Below are positions 26,465 to 35,132 of a stretch of DNA of 64,000 nucleotides, one piece after another. The stretch is from Myxococcales bacterium. GTDB lineage: Bacteria > Myxococcota_A > Polyangia > Fen-1088. The stretch spans positions 62,001-126,000 of the forward strand of contig PLNW01000073.1 in NCBI GenBank assembly GCA_003142855.1, in the 5' to 3' direction. A model generated the notes under the pieces. That model ran no database searches. It was not told where the DNA came from and worked only from the letters and a program-made list of their open reading frames with translations. The number at the start of each line of letters is the position of its first letter. Position 1 is the first letter of the stretch. The translations under genes were made by a program, and so were the position numbers.

Positions 26465-26592
26465 ATGAAAAGCAGTGGATGGCCAACATTGGCGATTGCG
26501 CTTGCGTTCTGCGGTTGCGGAGGACGTCGATGCAACCCAAGGACGCCTCGGTCGAGCATTTTAGCGGCAGTGCAGACGCGGGTGGCGCCGTG
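26465..26592 (+). other. Orphan lipoprotein signal peptide, apparently frameshifted
   Basis: From the ATG at 26465 the sequence reads MKSSGWPTLAIALAFCGCGG, an ideal lipoprotein signal. The frame then turns Arg-rich and stops at TGA 26590-26592. The following gene body is in a different frame from about 26530. A single-base indel near 26515-26530 would join them. Confidence 0.55.
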
Positions 26593-28356
26593 AGTGACAC
26601 GGGCGCAGTCGCGGACAGAGGTGCCAGTAGCCCGGACATCGGGGCAGGGGACTTGGTTGTCGCGGAAAGTGTGGTTCGCGACAGCGCCCGCGACCTGGCG
26701 AGCCCGGATCGGCCCACTCCGCCGGATGCGCCCGTGGACATGCCCGCTGGCAGACCAGATGGCAGCGTGATGGAGGCGCCAGTCGCCGACTTGGCCGTCG
26801 CGGATGGTTCCGCGGACAAGCCGCCCCTGGTGGATGCACGGGACGGCGGCACCCGGGACGCCCCAGTCGCCGACTCGAGCGCTGCGGATTCTCCTAGGGA
26901 AATGGCCGAGGACAGCGCTGCGGATGCAATCGATTCAGGCGATGGCGGTTGCGACCATGATGGCGCCGACGGGTGCGTCCCCATGGCGGGGGTGGTGTGG
27001 ACCAGGGCCACCGTGTCACCGACTAGCTACTGGATGTCAGTGGCGTCGTCAGCGGACGGGACGAGAATCGTCGCCGGAGGCACCGATCATATCTACGTCT
27101 CGGCGGACGTTGGTGCGACCTGGACGCAGTCGCTGGGCACGCAGGGCTGGACGGTCTTGGCGTCGTCAGCGGATGGGACGAAGCTCGTCGCCGGGGTCTA
27201 CGAAGACTACATCTACACGTCGAAGGATTCGGGTGCGACCTGGACGCAGACAGGAACCCAGCAGACGTGGCAGGCAGTGGCGTCGTCAGCGGACGGGACA
27301 AAGCTCGTCGCCGTGGCCCACGGCGACACCATCTACACCTCAGAAGACTCAGGGGCGCATTGGACACAGACCGGCGCCTCGTTGGGCTCGCAGGACTGGA
27401 TGTCAGTGGCGTCGTCAGCGGACGGGACGAAGCTTGTCGCCGTGGTCGACCACGGTTTTGTCTACACGTCGAAGGATTCGGGTGCGACCTGGACGCCGGA
27501 CAGTTCGCCGAGCTGGTCAGGAGGCTGGCAGGCCGTGGCGTCTTCAGCGGATGGCAAGAACCTCGTCGCTATGGTCAGTGGTGGCTACATCTACACGTCG
27601 AAAGATTCCGGCGCGACCTGGACGCAGGGGGGCAGCTCACAGTGGTGGCAGGCGGCGGCGTCTTCAGCCGATGGCAAGAATCTGGTCGCTGTGGTCAATG
27701 ACGGCTACATCTACACGTCGAAAGATTCCGGCGCGACCTGGACGCAGACCGGCACCTCGCAGGACTGGATGTCAGTGGCGTCGTCAGCGGACGGGACGAA
27801 GCTCGTCGCAGTTGGCGTTGGCTATATCTACACGTCGAACGATTCGGGTGCGACCTGGACGCAGACCGGCACCTTGCAGGACTGGCACACAGTGGCGTCT
27901 TCGGCGGATGGCAAGAACCTGGTCGCCGCGGTCAGTGGTGGCTACATCTACACGTCGAAGGATTCTGGAGCGACCTGGACGCAGGCAGGCACCTCGCAGG
28001 CCTGGGGCTCAGTGGCGTCTTCAGCGGATGGCAAGAACCTGGTCGCCACGGTCTACGGCGGCTACATCTACACGTCGAAGGATTCTGGAGCGACTTGGAA
28101 ACAGACGGGCACCTCACAGACGTGGCAGGCCGTGGCGTCGTCAGCGGACGGCGTTGATCTGATCGCTGCGGTCGGCAATTGGAACAACGTTTCTGGCTAC
28201 ATCTACACGTCCGAGGATTCCGGCGCGACCTGGACGCAGCAGCCGGGCAGCCCGTCGCAGTGCTGGGGAGCAGTGGCGTCGTCATCTGACGGGACGAGGC
28301 TTGTGGCCATGGGCAACCCTGGATACATCTATCTCTCCTCCGGCCCTGTGCCCTGA
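26530..28356 (+). CDS. Asp-box-like beta-propeller protein (signal peptide out of frame)
   Basis: The body encodes an Asp/Ala-rich linker (about 1-165) and then eleven tandem repeats of about 41 residues. Each reads WxxVASSADGxxLVAxxxGGYIYTSKDSGATWTQTGTSQ with small changes (quoted here as a consensus with gaps). DSGATW is an Asp-box, so a propeller of sialidase/YCF48 shape is likely. As annotated from the ATG at 26530 it has no export signal. A perfect lipoprotein signal lies just upstream in another frame (26465), so the gene is either frameshifted in this strain or affected by a sequence error. The protein would otherwise be a surface lipoprotein. Confidence 0.78.
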   Translation: MQPKDASVEHFSGSADAGGAVSDTGAVADRGASSPDIGAGDLVVAESVVRDSARDLASPDRPTPPDAPVDMPAGRPDGSVMEAPVADLAVADGSADKPPLVDARDGGTRDAPVADSSAADSPREMAEDSAADAIDSGDGGCDHDGADGCVPMAGVVWTRATVSPTSYWMSVASSADGTRIVAGGTDHIYVSADVGATWTQSLGTQGWTVLASSADGTKLVAGVYEDYIYTSKDSGATWTQTGTQQTWQAVASSADGTKLVAVAHGDTIYTSEDSGAHWTQTGASLGSQDWMSVASSADGTKLVAVVDHGFVYTSKDSGATWTPDSSPSWSGGWQAVASSADGKNLVAMVSGGYIYTSKDSGATWTQGGSSQWWQAAASSADGKNLVAVVNDGYIYTSKDSGATWTQTGTSQDWMSVASSADGTKLVAVGVGYIYTSNDSGATWTQTGTLQDWHTVASSADGKNLVAAVSGGYIYTSKDSGATWTQAGTSQAWGSVASSADGKNLVATVYGGYIYTSKDSGATWKQTGTSQTWQAVASSADGVDLIAAVGNWNNVSGYIYTSEDSGATWTQQPGSPSQCWGAVASSSDGTRLVAMGNPGYIYLSSGPVP

Positions 28357-28382
28357 CCGCGCTGGCCGCCGATTCCGCTGAA

Positions 28383-29018
28383 CTACAAGCCAGCGAACGA
28401 GACGCCGATCATGAAACTGCCACCAACTAGCCCGGAGTCTGAACTCGAGGTGTTGTAATGGGCATCTGCATCTTGCTGAGTTTTCCGCTCCCGAGCCGTA
28501 CCCAAGTTTACCAGGATCCGCATGTTGAACCCGACTCCCGACTTTCCCCAGTAGGTCGCGTCCAGCCCGGTGTCGAAATGGTAGACGTTCGACACAGACA
28601 CGAAGGGTGTTTCTGAGACTTTTCCGCCGCTGCCCTTGTAGTAGCTGAACCCAGCCAATAGCGGGATTCTGAGATTCCAGTGCGTTCCCGATGGCCGTGG
28701 GTTCAGCACGCTGGGGGAGAGGCCAGCACGCACCGCAATCGTGGTGCCCTCTTCGAAAAGAAGCCATTGCTCGGATATCCCAGCTTCGACCTCCACTAGA
28801 TTCAGGAATCGCTGTCCAAGAGATACTCCAAGTATCGTGAAGCCACGGCCATCATCGCCCCCCACAAAAGGAAGAGCCACTCGGGCCGTGAGCACATTCC
28901 GGTGAGCAAACGGGTTCGGTTCGTCGTCAGCGGCCTTGGCCTGGCCGGCAAGAAACGCGGCCACCATGGCAGTGGCGAGTGAAAGACGGATGCGATACTC
29001 CGACTTGTGCGAGGACAT
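28383..29018 (-). CDS. Putative outer-membrane beta-barrel protein
   Basis: The 211-residue product has a Sec signal (SLATAMVAAFLAGQAKA) and a mature part of alternating strands (LTARVALPFVGGDDGRGFTILGVSLGQRF, in part). It ends in FMIGVSFAGL. I recognise no specific family; size and strand pattern fit an eight-stranded barrel. The ATG at 29018 has only a weak ribosome site. It is convergent with the propeller gene, with 26 bases between the stops. Confidence 0.7.
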   Translation of the reverse strand: MSSHKSEYRIRLSLATAMVAAFLAGQAKAADDEPNPFAHRNVLTARVALPFVGGDDGRGFTILGVSLGQRFLNLVEVEAGISEQWLLFEEGTTIAVRAGLSPSVLNPRPSGTHWNLRIPLLAGFSYYKGSGGKVSETPFVSVSNVYHFDTGLDATYWGKSGVGFNMRILVNLGTARERKTQQDADAHYNTSSSDSGLVGGSFMIGVSFAGL

Positions 29019-29296
29019 GGGTGACGGTCAATGCAAGGCGAATGCCATCGGGGCGAGGGCCAACGGGGCAAGTGTTTCTGCGCTCAGGTCAGCGGGTTGT
29101 CCACAATCTGCCGAATGGGCTGATGAGATTTGAACACATTCGTCGAAAGGAGTCGCACGAGCGCCCTACAACACGCCTGCCCGCGTGGGCGGTGGGCTTT
29201 CGCACTCGTGCTGCGGCAGATTTCGTCAAAGCCTCACGGGGGTGGGGTAAACTGGTGCGCGTGACCGCGACGGCTTGGCACGCGAAAGGGAAAGTG

Positions 29297-30370
29297 ATGC
29301 GCGAATCGCAGCTACCGACGCTTCTTGGATTCTTGCTCGTTCTCTCTTGCGGAGGGAGCAAGGCGAGCGCGCCCACGGGCACGGGCGGGGTTGCCGGCTC
29401 TGCTGGCAGCGGCGGTACGACTGGCGGCAGCACCGGCACCCCCAGCCCGGGCAGCGTGCCGACCATCGCCGGCTGCAACATCTTCCCCGCCGACAATCCT
29501 TGGAACGCGGACATCTCCGCCTATGCACTCGACCCCAACGGAGCGACCTATCTGGCCAACATGTCGCCAGCCACCGGCTTCCATCCTGACTGGGGCACGG
29601 TGACCGACGAATACGGCATTCCGTTTTCGACTGGCACCGGCGCCACGCCGCAGCCGATGACCTGGAATGTCGACTATGGTGCTACCGAGAGCGATCCGCT
29701 CCCCTGTGCCTCGGGCGGCAACCGGTTCTGCTACCCGATTCCGCTCACCGCTGCCATCGAAGGCGGCCCCACCGCCGACACGGACAGCGACCGGCATGTG
29801 CTCTACATCGACACCGCGGGCGCGCCGAACAATTGCACGCTGTATGAACTGTACAACGCGCAGAATCCGACGGGCGGCTCGGGCTGGACAGCGTCCAACG
29901 GCGCCATCTTTCACCTCGGTTCGGATGCGCTCAGGACGGCTGGGTGGACCTCCGCCGACGCGGCCGGTCTGCCGATTCTGCCGGGCCTGGTGCGTTACGA
30001 CGAAGTCATGGCGGGCGAGATTCGTCACGCCATCAGATTCACCGTCCAACGCTCGCAACAGGGCTACATCCACCCCGCGACTCACGCGGCCGGCAACTCC
30101 AGCACCACGCTGCCGCCCATGGGGCTGCGTATGCGCCTCAAGGCATCGTTTGACACCAGTTCCTCCTCCGGCCCGACGCTGGTCATTCTGACGGCGATGA
30201 AGAAGTACGGCATCATTCTGGCCGACAATGGCAGCAACTGGTACATCAGCGGTGAGTGCAACCAAGGGTGGGCCGACTACATGGACGACCTGGTGTCGAA
30301 CCTGCATAGCGTCCACGGCAGCGACTTCGAGGCGGTGAACACGGGCCCGGTCCTGACCGACGGGCTGTGA
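29297..30370 (+). CDS. Conserved secreted lipoprotein of unknown function
   Basis: The ATG at 29297 gives a lipoprotein signal ending LVLSC (Cys18) and a 357-residue protein. A short Gly/Thr linker is followed by a single large domain. Its motifs are NPWNADISAYALDPN, FHPDWGTV, DSDRHVLYID, YELYNAQ, AGWTSADAAGLPILPGLVRYDE, GEIRHAIRF, LPPMGLRMRLK, YGIILADNGSNWYISGE and VHGSDFE. I know the same motif series from uncharacterised secreted proteins of actinobacteria and myxobacteria, but no function. The frame is open far upstream to 28979, but without a signal peptide. Confidence 0.82.
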   Translation: MRESQLPTLLGFLLVLSCGGSKASAPTGTGGVAGSAGSGGTTGGSTGTPSPGSVPTIAGCNIFPADNPWNADISAYALDPNGATYLANMSPATGFHPDWGTVTDEYGIPFSTGTGATPQPMTWNVDYGATESDPLPCASGGNRFCYPIPLTAAIEGGPTADTDSDRHVLYIDTAGAPNNCTLYELYNAQNPTGGSGWTASNGAIFHLGSDALRTAGWTSADAAGLPILPGLVRYDEVMAGEIRHAIRFTVQRSQQGYIHPATHAAGNSSTTLPPMGLRMRLKASFDTSSSSGPTLVILTAMKKYGIILADNGSNWYISGECNQGWADYMDDLVSNLHSVHGSDFEAVNTGPVLTDGL

Positions 30371-30421
30371 TTGGTGAAACGCGCAGGTTGAGTTTTCCCT
30401 CGGACTCTGGGAGAAGGTGCC

Positions 30422-31438
30422 ATGGCAAGACAGAGTGTCGGGTTCGATCCGGATGACTTCTCACGTCTCGCACGCGAGACAGGCGACAGGCTGCGCCGAT
30501 CGCGCAAGACCTTGACCTGGGTCGCGCTGGCTATTGTCGCATTCGCGGCTCTCTACGGCGCGTACTACCAGGTCGAGCCCGACGAGGTCGGCTTGGTGAC
30601 GCGCTTCGGACGTTTCGTGCGCACCTGCAATCCCGGTCCGCACGCCAAGTTCCCCTTCGGCATCGAACAGGTGCAAAAGGTTCCGGTACAGCGCCAGCTC
30701 AAGCAGGAGTTCGGCTTCCGCACCGCCAACGCCGACATTCAGAGTTCGTTTCACAAGGACGACAAGACCCAGGCCGAGGCGGTCATGCTGACCGGGGATC
30801 TCAACGTGGCCACGGTCGAGTGGATCGTCCAGTACAAGATCTCGGATCCCTACAAGTACCTTTTCCGAATGCGCGACGTGGAGGAGACCTTCCGTCTCAT
30901 GACCGAGGCATCCATGCGTACGGTGGTGGGCGATCACAGCGTGACCGAGCTGCTCACCGTAGGGCGCGAGTCCATCGCTGCCAAGGCCAAGGAATTGCTC
31001 TCGCACCTGTGCAAGCTCTACGACAATGGCATCTCGGTTCAGCAACTTATCCTGCAAAATGTGGATCCCCCCGAGGCGGTGAAGCCGTCTTTCAATGCCG
31101 TGAACCAGGCCATTCAAGAACGTGAACGCGCCATCAACGAGGCGTGGGCCGAATACAACCAGGAGATTCCGCGCGCCCGCGGCCTCGCCGAACAGAAGAT
31201 CCAGGCCGCCGAGGGTTACGCCATCGACCGCGTAAATCGGGCCAAGGGCGACGCCCAACGCTTCAATGCGCTGGAAGAGCAGTACCGCAAAGCCCCGGAG
31301 GTCACGCGCACCCGCATCTATCTTGAGACCCTGGCGGCGGTCTTGCCCGCGGCCGGCAAGAAACTGATCTTTGACGAAAAGGCCAAAGGCATCTTGCCCA
31401 TGTTCCCGCTCGGCCCGGTCCAGGAGGGCAAGCCATGA
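30422..31438 (+). CDS. hflK: FtsH protease modulator HflK
   Basis: HflK is a membrane SPFH/prohibitin-family protein that forms a cage with HflC around FtsH. The 338-residue product has one N-terminal transmembrane segment (about 31-48), the SPFH core beginning YYQVEPDEVGLVTRFGRFV, and a coiled-coil with EYNQEIPRARGLAEQKIQAAEGYAIDRVNRAKGDA (read in parts). The ribosome site GGAGAAGG lies before the ATG. Its stop overlaps the hflC start by four bases. Confidence 0.95.
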   Translation: MARQSVGFDPDDFSRLARETGDRLRRSRKTLTWVALAIVAFAALYGAYYQVEPDEVGLVTRFGRFVRTCNPGPHAKFPFGIEQVQKVPVQRQLKQEFGFRTANADIQSSFHKDDKTQAEAVMLTGDLNVATVEWIVQYKISDPYKYLFRMRDVEETFRLMTEASMRTVVGDHSVTELLTVGRESIAAKAKELLSHLCKLYDNGISVQQLILQNVDPPEAVKPSFNAVNQAIQERERAINEAWAEYNQEIPRARGLAEQKIQAAEGYAIDRVNRAKGDAQRFNALEEQYRKAPEVTRTRIYLETLAAVLPAAGKKLIFDEKAKGILPMFPLGPVQEGKP

Positions 31439-32409
31439 GCCGCCGATCAATGGTCATCGTCGGCGCCTTTGCAGTGCTGGGGCTGGCGACGTTGTCTTCT
31501 GCCCTGTACACGGTTTCCGAAACCGAACAGGTCATAGTCACCCAGTTTGGCGAGCCCATGGGGGAAGCGGTCACCGAGGCCGGTCTGCACGTAAAGATGC
31601 CGTTCGCACAAGAAGCCAATGTGTTCGACAAGCGCTGGCTGGAATGGAACGGCAACGCCAACCAGGTTCCCACGCGCGACAAGAAATACATCGGCGTGGA
31701 AACCTACGCGCGCTGGCGCATAGCCAACCCCTTGCTGTTCTTCCAGCGCTTGCGCGACGAGCGCCGGGCGCAATCGCGGCTCGACGACATCATCGACGGA
31801 GAAACGCGCAACGTGATCGCCAGCCACGATCTCATCGAAGTCGTGCGCACCACCAACCGCGCCTTCGAAAAGGGCGAAGAGGCGGAAGACATCATGGAGG
31901 CCGAATCCATGCGCCAGGTCGAGCTGGGGCGGGACAAGATCACCCGGCTGATTCTCGAACGGGTTTCCCACGTGGTGCCTGACTACGGCATCGAATTGGT
32001 CGACGTGCAGATCCAGCGGGTCAACTACATCGAGAGCGTGCAGGCCAAGGTGTTTGACCGCATGATCTCCGAGCGCAAGCGCATCGCTGATCGCCACCGC
32101 TCCGAGGGACAAGGCAAGAGCGCCGAGGTGCGCGGCAAGAAGGAGCGCGAGCTGAAAGTGATCGAGTCCGAGGCCTACCGCAAGACCCAGGAGATCATGG
32201 GACGCGGTGATGCCGAGGCCACCTCGATCTACGCCGAGGCCTACAACCGCAATCGCGAGCTCTACCGTTTCCTCAAGACCATGGAGACCTACCACAGCAC
32301 CATCGACAAGGAGAGTTGGCTGGTCTTGTCCACCAGCACGGATGTTTTCCGCTATCTGCAGTCGCAAAGTGCTGCCGGAACAGGCAAGAGCGTGATTCCT
32401 AGGCGATGA
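31435..32409 (+). CDS. hflC: FtsH protease modulator HflC
   Basis: HflC is the partner of HflK. The 324-residue protein has an N-terminal transmembrane helix (SMVIVGAFAVLGLATLSSALY), the SPFH domain (TEQVIVTQFGEPMGE...), the typical VQIQRVNYIESVQAKVFDRM, and a charged coiled-coil (ERKRIADRHRSEGQGKSAEV). It starts within the hflK stop (ATGA) and ends overlapping the J-domain gene, so three proteins are translationally coupled. Confidence 0.95.
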   Translation: MSRRSMVIVGAFAVLGLATLSSALYTVSETEQVIVTQFGEPMGEAVTEAGLHVKMPFAQEANVFDKRWLEWNGNANQVPTRDKKYIGVETYARWRIANPLLFFQRLRDERRAQSRLDDIIDGETRNVIASHDLIEVVRTTNRAFEKGEEAEDIMEAESMRQVELGRDKITRLILERVSHVVPDYGIELVDVQIQRVNYIESVQAKVFDRMISERKRIADRHRSEGQGKSAEVRGKKERELKVIESEAYRKTQEIMGRGDAEATSIYAEAYNRNRELYRFLKTMETYHSTIDKESWLVLSTSTDVFRYLQSQSAAGTGKSVIPRR

Positions 32410-32903
32410 AGTCCCAGACGGACCTCGATCCCTATTCCGTTTTGGGTGTCGCGCGCACGGCCTCTGAGTCGGAAATTCGCGCGGCCTACCACGCCTTGGT
32501 GGCGAAGTACCATCCCGACCGATACCAGGGCAATCCTTTGGAAGACTTGGCCAGCGAAAAGCTGGTCGCCATCAACCGGGCCTACGAGATCCTTTCCGAT
32601 CCCGCGCGTCGGGCGGCCTACGACAGCGGTCAAGGCTTCGGCCAGGCCTATGCGACAGCCCCGGGCTCGCTCACCCGCAAGCAGATTCGTTGGCTGCAGA
32701 TCGTCGCGCTGTTCTTGATGGTGCCGCTGGCGATTCGCTTCGGTTCGATTCTGGTGCGCCTTGTCGTCCAGATCTTGCGGGGCACGCTGGAAATCACGAA
32801 ACTGATGCGCGGCACGCCGCTCGCGGGGGTACTGGTCCTTCTGGCGATTGCGCTTCTGGTGCTGCTGCTGGTCCGCCACCGCCGCGCGAAGCGGAAGACG
32901 TAG
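32406..32903 (+). CDS. Membrane-anchored J-domain protein
   Basis: The 165-residue protein starts with a J domain (about 5-75), LDPYSVLGVARTASESEIRAAYHALVAKYHPDRY, with the HPD motif that stimulates DnaK. It ends with two hydrophobic segments (about 96-118 and 135-155) and a basic tail. The ATGA overlap with hflC suggests that it acts with the HflKC-FtsH complex, perhaps delivering membrane substrates to DnaK. That link is inferred from gene order only. Confidence 0.88.
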   Translation: MKSQTDLDPYSVLGVARTASESEIRAAYHALVAKYHPDRYQGNPLEDLASEKLVAINRAYEILSDPARRAAYDSGQGFGQAYATAPGSLTRKQIRWLQIVALFLMVPLAIRFGSILVRLVVQILRGTLEITKLMRGTPLAGVLVLLAIALLVLLLVRHRRAKRKT

Positions 32904-32915
32904 TTAGCTGTTTCT

Positions 32916-33036
32916 CACAGAGAGCACAGAGAACACAGAGTTCGGAAGGGAAGAAAGGGTTCGGACTGGACAGATCCAACCCTTCCCCTTCTGCTCATCC
33001 GCCTCAGAGGCCTCTGTGTCTCTGTGGGGAATAGGT
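32916..33036. repeat. Dispersed CACAGAG-type repeat, inverted-repeat copy B
   Basis: Between the convergent J-domain and VWA genes, CACAGAGAGCACAGAG at the left is mirrored by CTCTGTGTCTCTGTG at the right. The inner GGGTTCGGA/TCCAACCC parts also pair. The whole region forms an imperfect palindrome of about 115 bases, like a miniature inverted-repeat element. Confidence 0.7.
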
Positions 33037-33038
33037 AA

Positions 33039-34052
33039 CTACTTTCCCTCTCGCCGTGAGGTGCGCAGCACGCGGGGGTGATGCACGTCGAAGGCAGGCT
33101 TCTGGTTGGGATCGCAGTTCGGGCCAAAACCGTCGGCTTTGAAGTCATAGGTCAGGCGGCCGCTCAAGCCACCCTTGGCCGCCTGGATTTCGACTTGGTG
33201 GTGGCCGGCGCGGGCGGGCGAACAGTACGACAGAAGGTAGTAGCGCCGGGTGAAGCCCTCGATACGCCGGGCGATCTCCTCAAAGCCGCGTGCGATGTCC
33301 TGGGGATTTTTCGAGGTGAAGGTGCCCGAGCGGCCGATGGCGCGCACCTCGGACTCATTGACCTCACCCCCCACCGCAATGGCGTATACGTCGACCGGGG
33401 CCTCGGCCACCGCATCCCGCAGGGTCTGGTCCTTGACCCGGCCGGCGTGGTCGGTGCCGTCGGTGAAGACCACCAGGGTACCAAAACGCAGGGGCGCGCT
33501 GGCATGGTCCAGCTGATGTTCGAGTACCTTGATGGCCTCAACCACCGCGCCGTTCAAGTTGGTCGAGGGGTCTTTGGGTCGATACCAGGCCAGGCTGTTG
33601 ATGGCTGCCTCGACGCTGGGCGCACCAAAGCCAACGATGGGTGTGATGTGCGGGCTGCCGTCAAAGGCGTACACCGCCACCTTCTGGAACGATCCGACGC
33701 GTTTTGAGAAATTGACGGCTGATTCGACCAGCCGGTTGATCTCGGGCGAGCTGACCACCGAGCCGCTCATGTCCACCAGCAGCAGGGCGTAGCGCGCGGC
33801 CACCACCTCAGGCTGAAGGATGGTTTGTCGGCTCTCGTAGAGCGACACGGGACGGTCGTCCTCATAGATTCGGAAGTCGGCGGGGGTCAGATCCGCCACC
33901 GGATCGCCATGCGTGGTGTCGACGGTGAAGTACACCGCGATGTTGGATGGCTTCTGCACAGAGCGATCCACCATCTGCATGTTGAGGCCACCGCATCCCG
34001 CGGCCAAGGTTGCCAGCGAGGCACAAAACACAGAGCGAAGCTTCACCGTCAT
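33039..34052 (-). CDS. VWA-domain lipoprotein
   Basis: The 337-residue protein has a lipoprotein signal ending LAAGC (Cys20). A short beta region (VYFTVDTTHGDPVADLTPADFRIYEDD, in part) resembles the companion strand domain of VWFA-related proteins. A von Willebrand A domain follows (about 88-285) with MIDAS DMSGS at 94-98 and FTDGTDHAG. It probably binds a protein or surface partner through a metal ion. It stands alone and converges on the J-domain gene. Confidence 0.88.
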   Translation of the reverse strand: MTVKLRSVFCASLATLAAGCGGLNMQMVDRSVQKPSNIAVYFTVDTTHGDPVADLTPADFRIYEDDRPVSLYESRQTILQPEVVAARYALLLVDMSGSVVSSPEINRLVESAVNFSKRVGSFQKVAVYAFDGSPHITPIVGFGAPSVEAAINSLAWYRPKDPSTNLNGAVVEAIKVLEHQLDHASAPLRFGTLVVFTDGTDHAGRVKDQTLRDAVAEAPVDVYAIAVGGEVNESEVRAIGRSGTFTSKNPQDIARGFEEIARRIEGFTRRYYLLSYCSPARAGHHQVEIQAAKGGLSGRLTYDFKADGFGPNCDPNQKPAFDVHHPRVLRTSRREGK

Positions 34053-34124
34053 GGCGGCGCAGTATAGGCGCTGCCGTGGCCGGTGCGACTAGATTCTTGC
34101 GACAGAGCCGACGCCCCGCGAGGG

Positions 34125-35132
34125 CTACTTCTTGAGCTCCGCTTCAATCATGCCTGACACGGCATCGAAGTTGGTCGGATCTTGCACGCGGGCGCCGTTC
34201 AGGAATAGCGACGGGGTTCCGTTCACTGCGGCTTCGCCCCCGAGCTTGACGTCAGCGTCGACGGCGGCGAGGTACTGCTTGGAATCCATGGCCTTCTTGA
34301 ACGTCGCGAGGTTCAGCCCGACTTGCTTGGCGTACTTGTCAAGCGACTCGCGATCCAGTGCGCCCTGGTTGGCGAACATGAGGTCGTGCATCTGCCAGAA
34401 CTTGCCCTGGGCATTGGCCGCCATGCCTGCCTCGGCGGCGCCATGGGCCTTGTCGTGGAAAGAGAGAGGGAACTGACGAAAGACGAAGTGGACCTTGTTG
34501 CTGTACTTCTCCTTGATCTTCTGCGTGACCTGCGCGGCCTTCGAGCAGTAGGGGCACTGAAAATCGGAGAACTCCACCATGGTCACCTTGGCGCCGGCCG
34601 GACCGAAGGAAGGCACGTCTCCCTTGGCCAGCGTCGCCTGCAAGGACGCGGCCAGCGGTTTGTTGGCCGCTTCCATGCGCTTGAGATCGGCCAGCACGTC
34701 GTTGTAGTGATCGATCATCGTGGCGCAGCGATCAGGCGGGAACGTCTTGGTCTGCGTCTGCACCATCTTGCAGGTCTCGGTGGTGTCGCCGATATCCTTG
34801 CAAAGGCGAGAGGCCAGATGGTCGCAAACCTTGCGCTGATCCCCGAGCTTTTGCAGGGCAAAACTGACGTCTTTGCTGGCCGCCTTGCAGGCAGCCGGCG
34901 ACAGGAGTTCCACCGTGGACGTGACACTCTGACATACCTGCGATTCCTTGCCGGCCTTGCCGCAGATGGCGCTCACGAACTCAGGGCAGGGGCCGGCCGC
35001 AGCCTGGGGCGCAGTTGCGCCTTTCGCAGTCGCATCCTTGCCGGCAGACTTGCAACCGAGGGAGAGCGTGCCTGCGGACAGGAGCAGCAGGGCGCCAATG
35101 CGCGCGAGGGATGCCTTGGATGTGAGAATCAT
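34125..35132 (-). CDS. DsbA-like thioredoxin-fold lipoprotein
   Basis: The start at 35132 gives a lipoprotein signal ending LSLGC (Cys27), with GGA in the leader. A helical Cys-rich region with eight Cys (49 to 136) is followed by a Thioredoxin_4 domain. This carries the redox pair CPYC at 193-196 (MVEFSDFQCPYCSKAAQVTQ) and the cis-Pro segment GTPSLFLNG. It should act as a disulfide oxidase or isomerase in the envelope, which suits the many Cys-rich lipoproteins in this window. Family members are usually soluble; the lipid anchor and Cys-rich insert are additions. Confidence 0.88.
   Translation of the reverse strand: MILTSKASLARIGALLLLSAGTLSLGCKSAGKDATAKGATAPQAAAGPCPEFVSAICGKAGKESQVCQSVTSTVELLSPAACKAASKDVSFALQKLGDQRKVCDHLASRLCKDIGDTTETCKMVQTQTKTFPPDRCATMIDHYNDVLADLKRMEAANKPLAASLQATLAKGDVPSFGPAGAKVTMVEFSDFQCPYCSKAAQVTQKIKEKYSNKVHFVFRQFPLSFHDKAHGAAEAGMAANAQGKFWQMHDLMFANQGALDRESLDKYAKQVGLNLATFKKAMDSKQYLAAVDADVKLGGEAAVNGTPSLFLNGARVQDPTNFDAVSGMIEAELKK

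Noticed and set aside
26804..28162. 452-residue Arg/Gly/Ser-rich frame with regular repeats
   Set aside because: It is the shifted frame of the propeller repeats; its regularity comes only from those repeats.
27020..28350. CRISPR-like regular repetition
   Set aside because: Repeat and spacer are both coding in one frame with Asp-box sequence; there is no short palindromic repeat and no cas gene.
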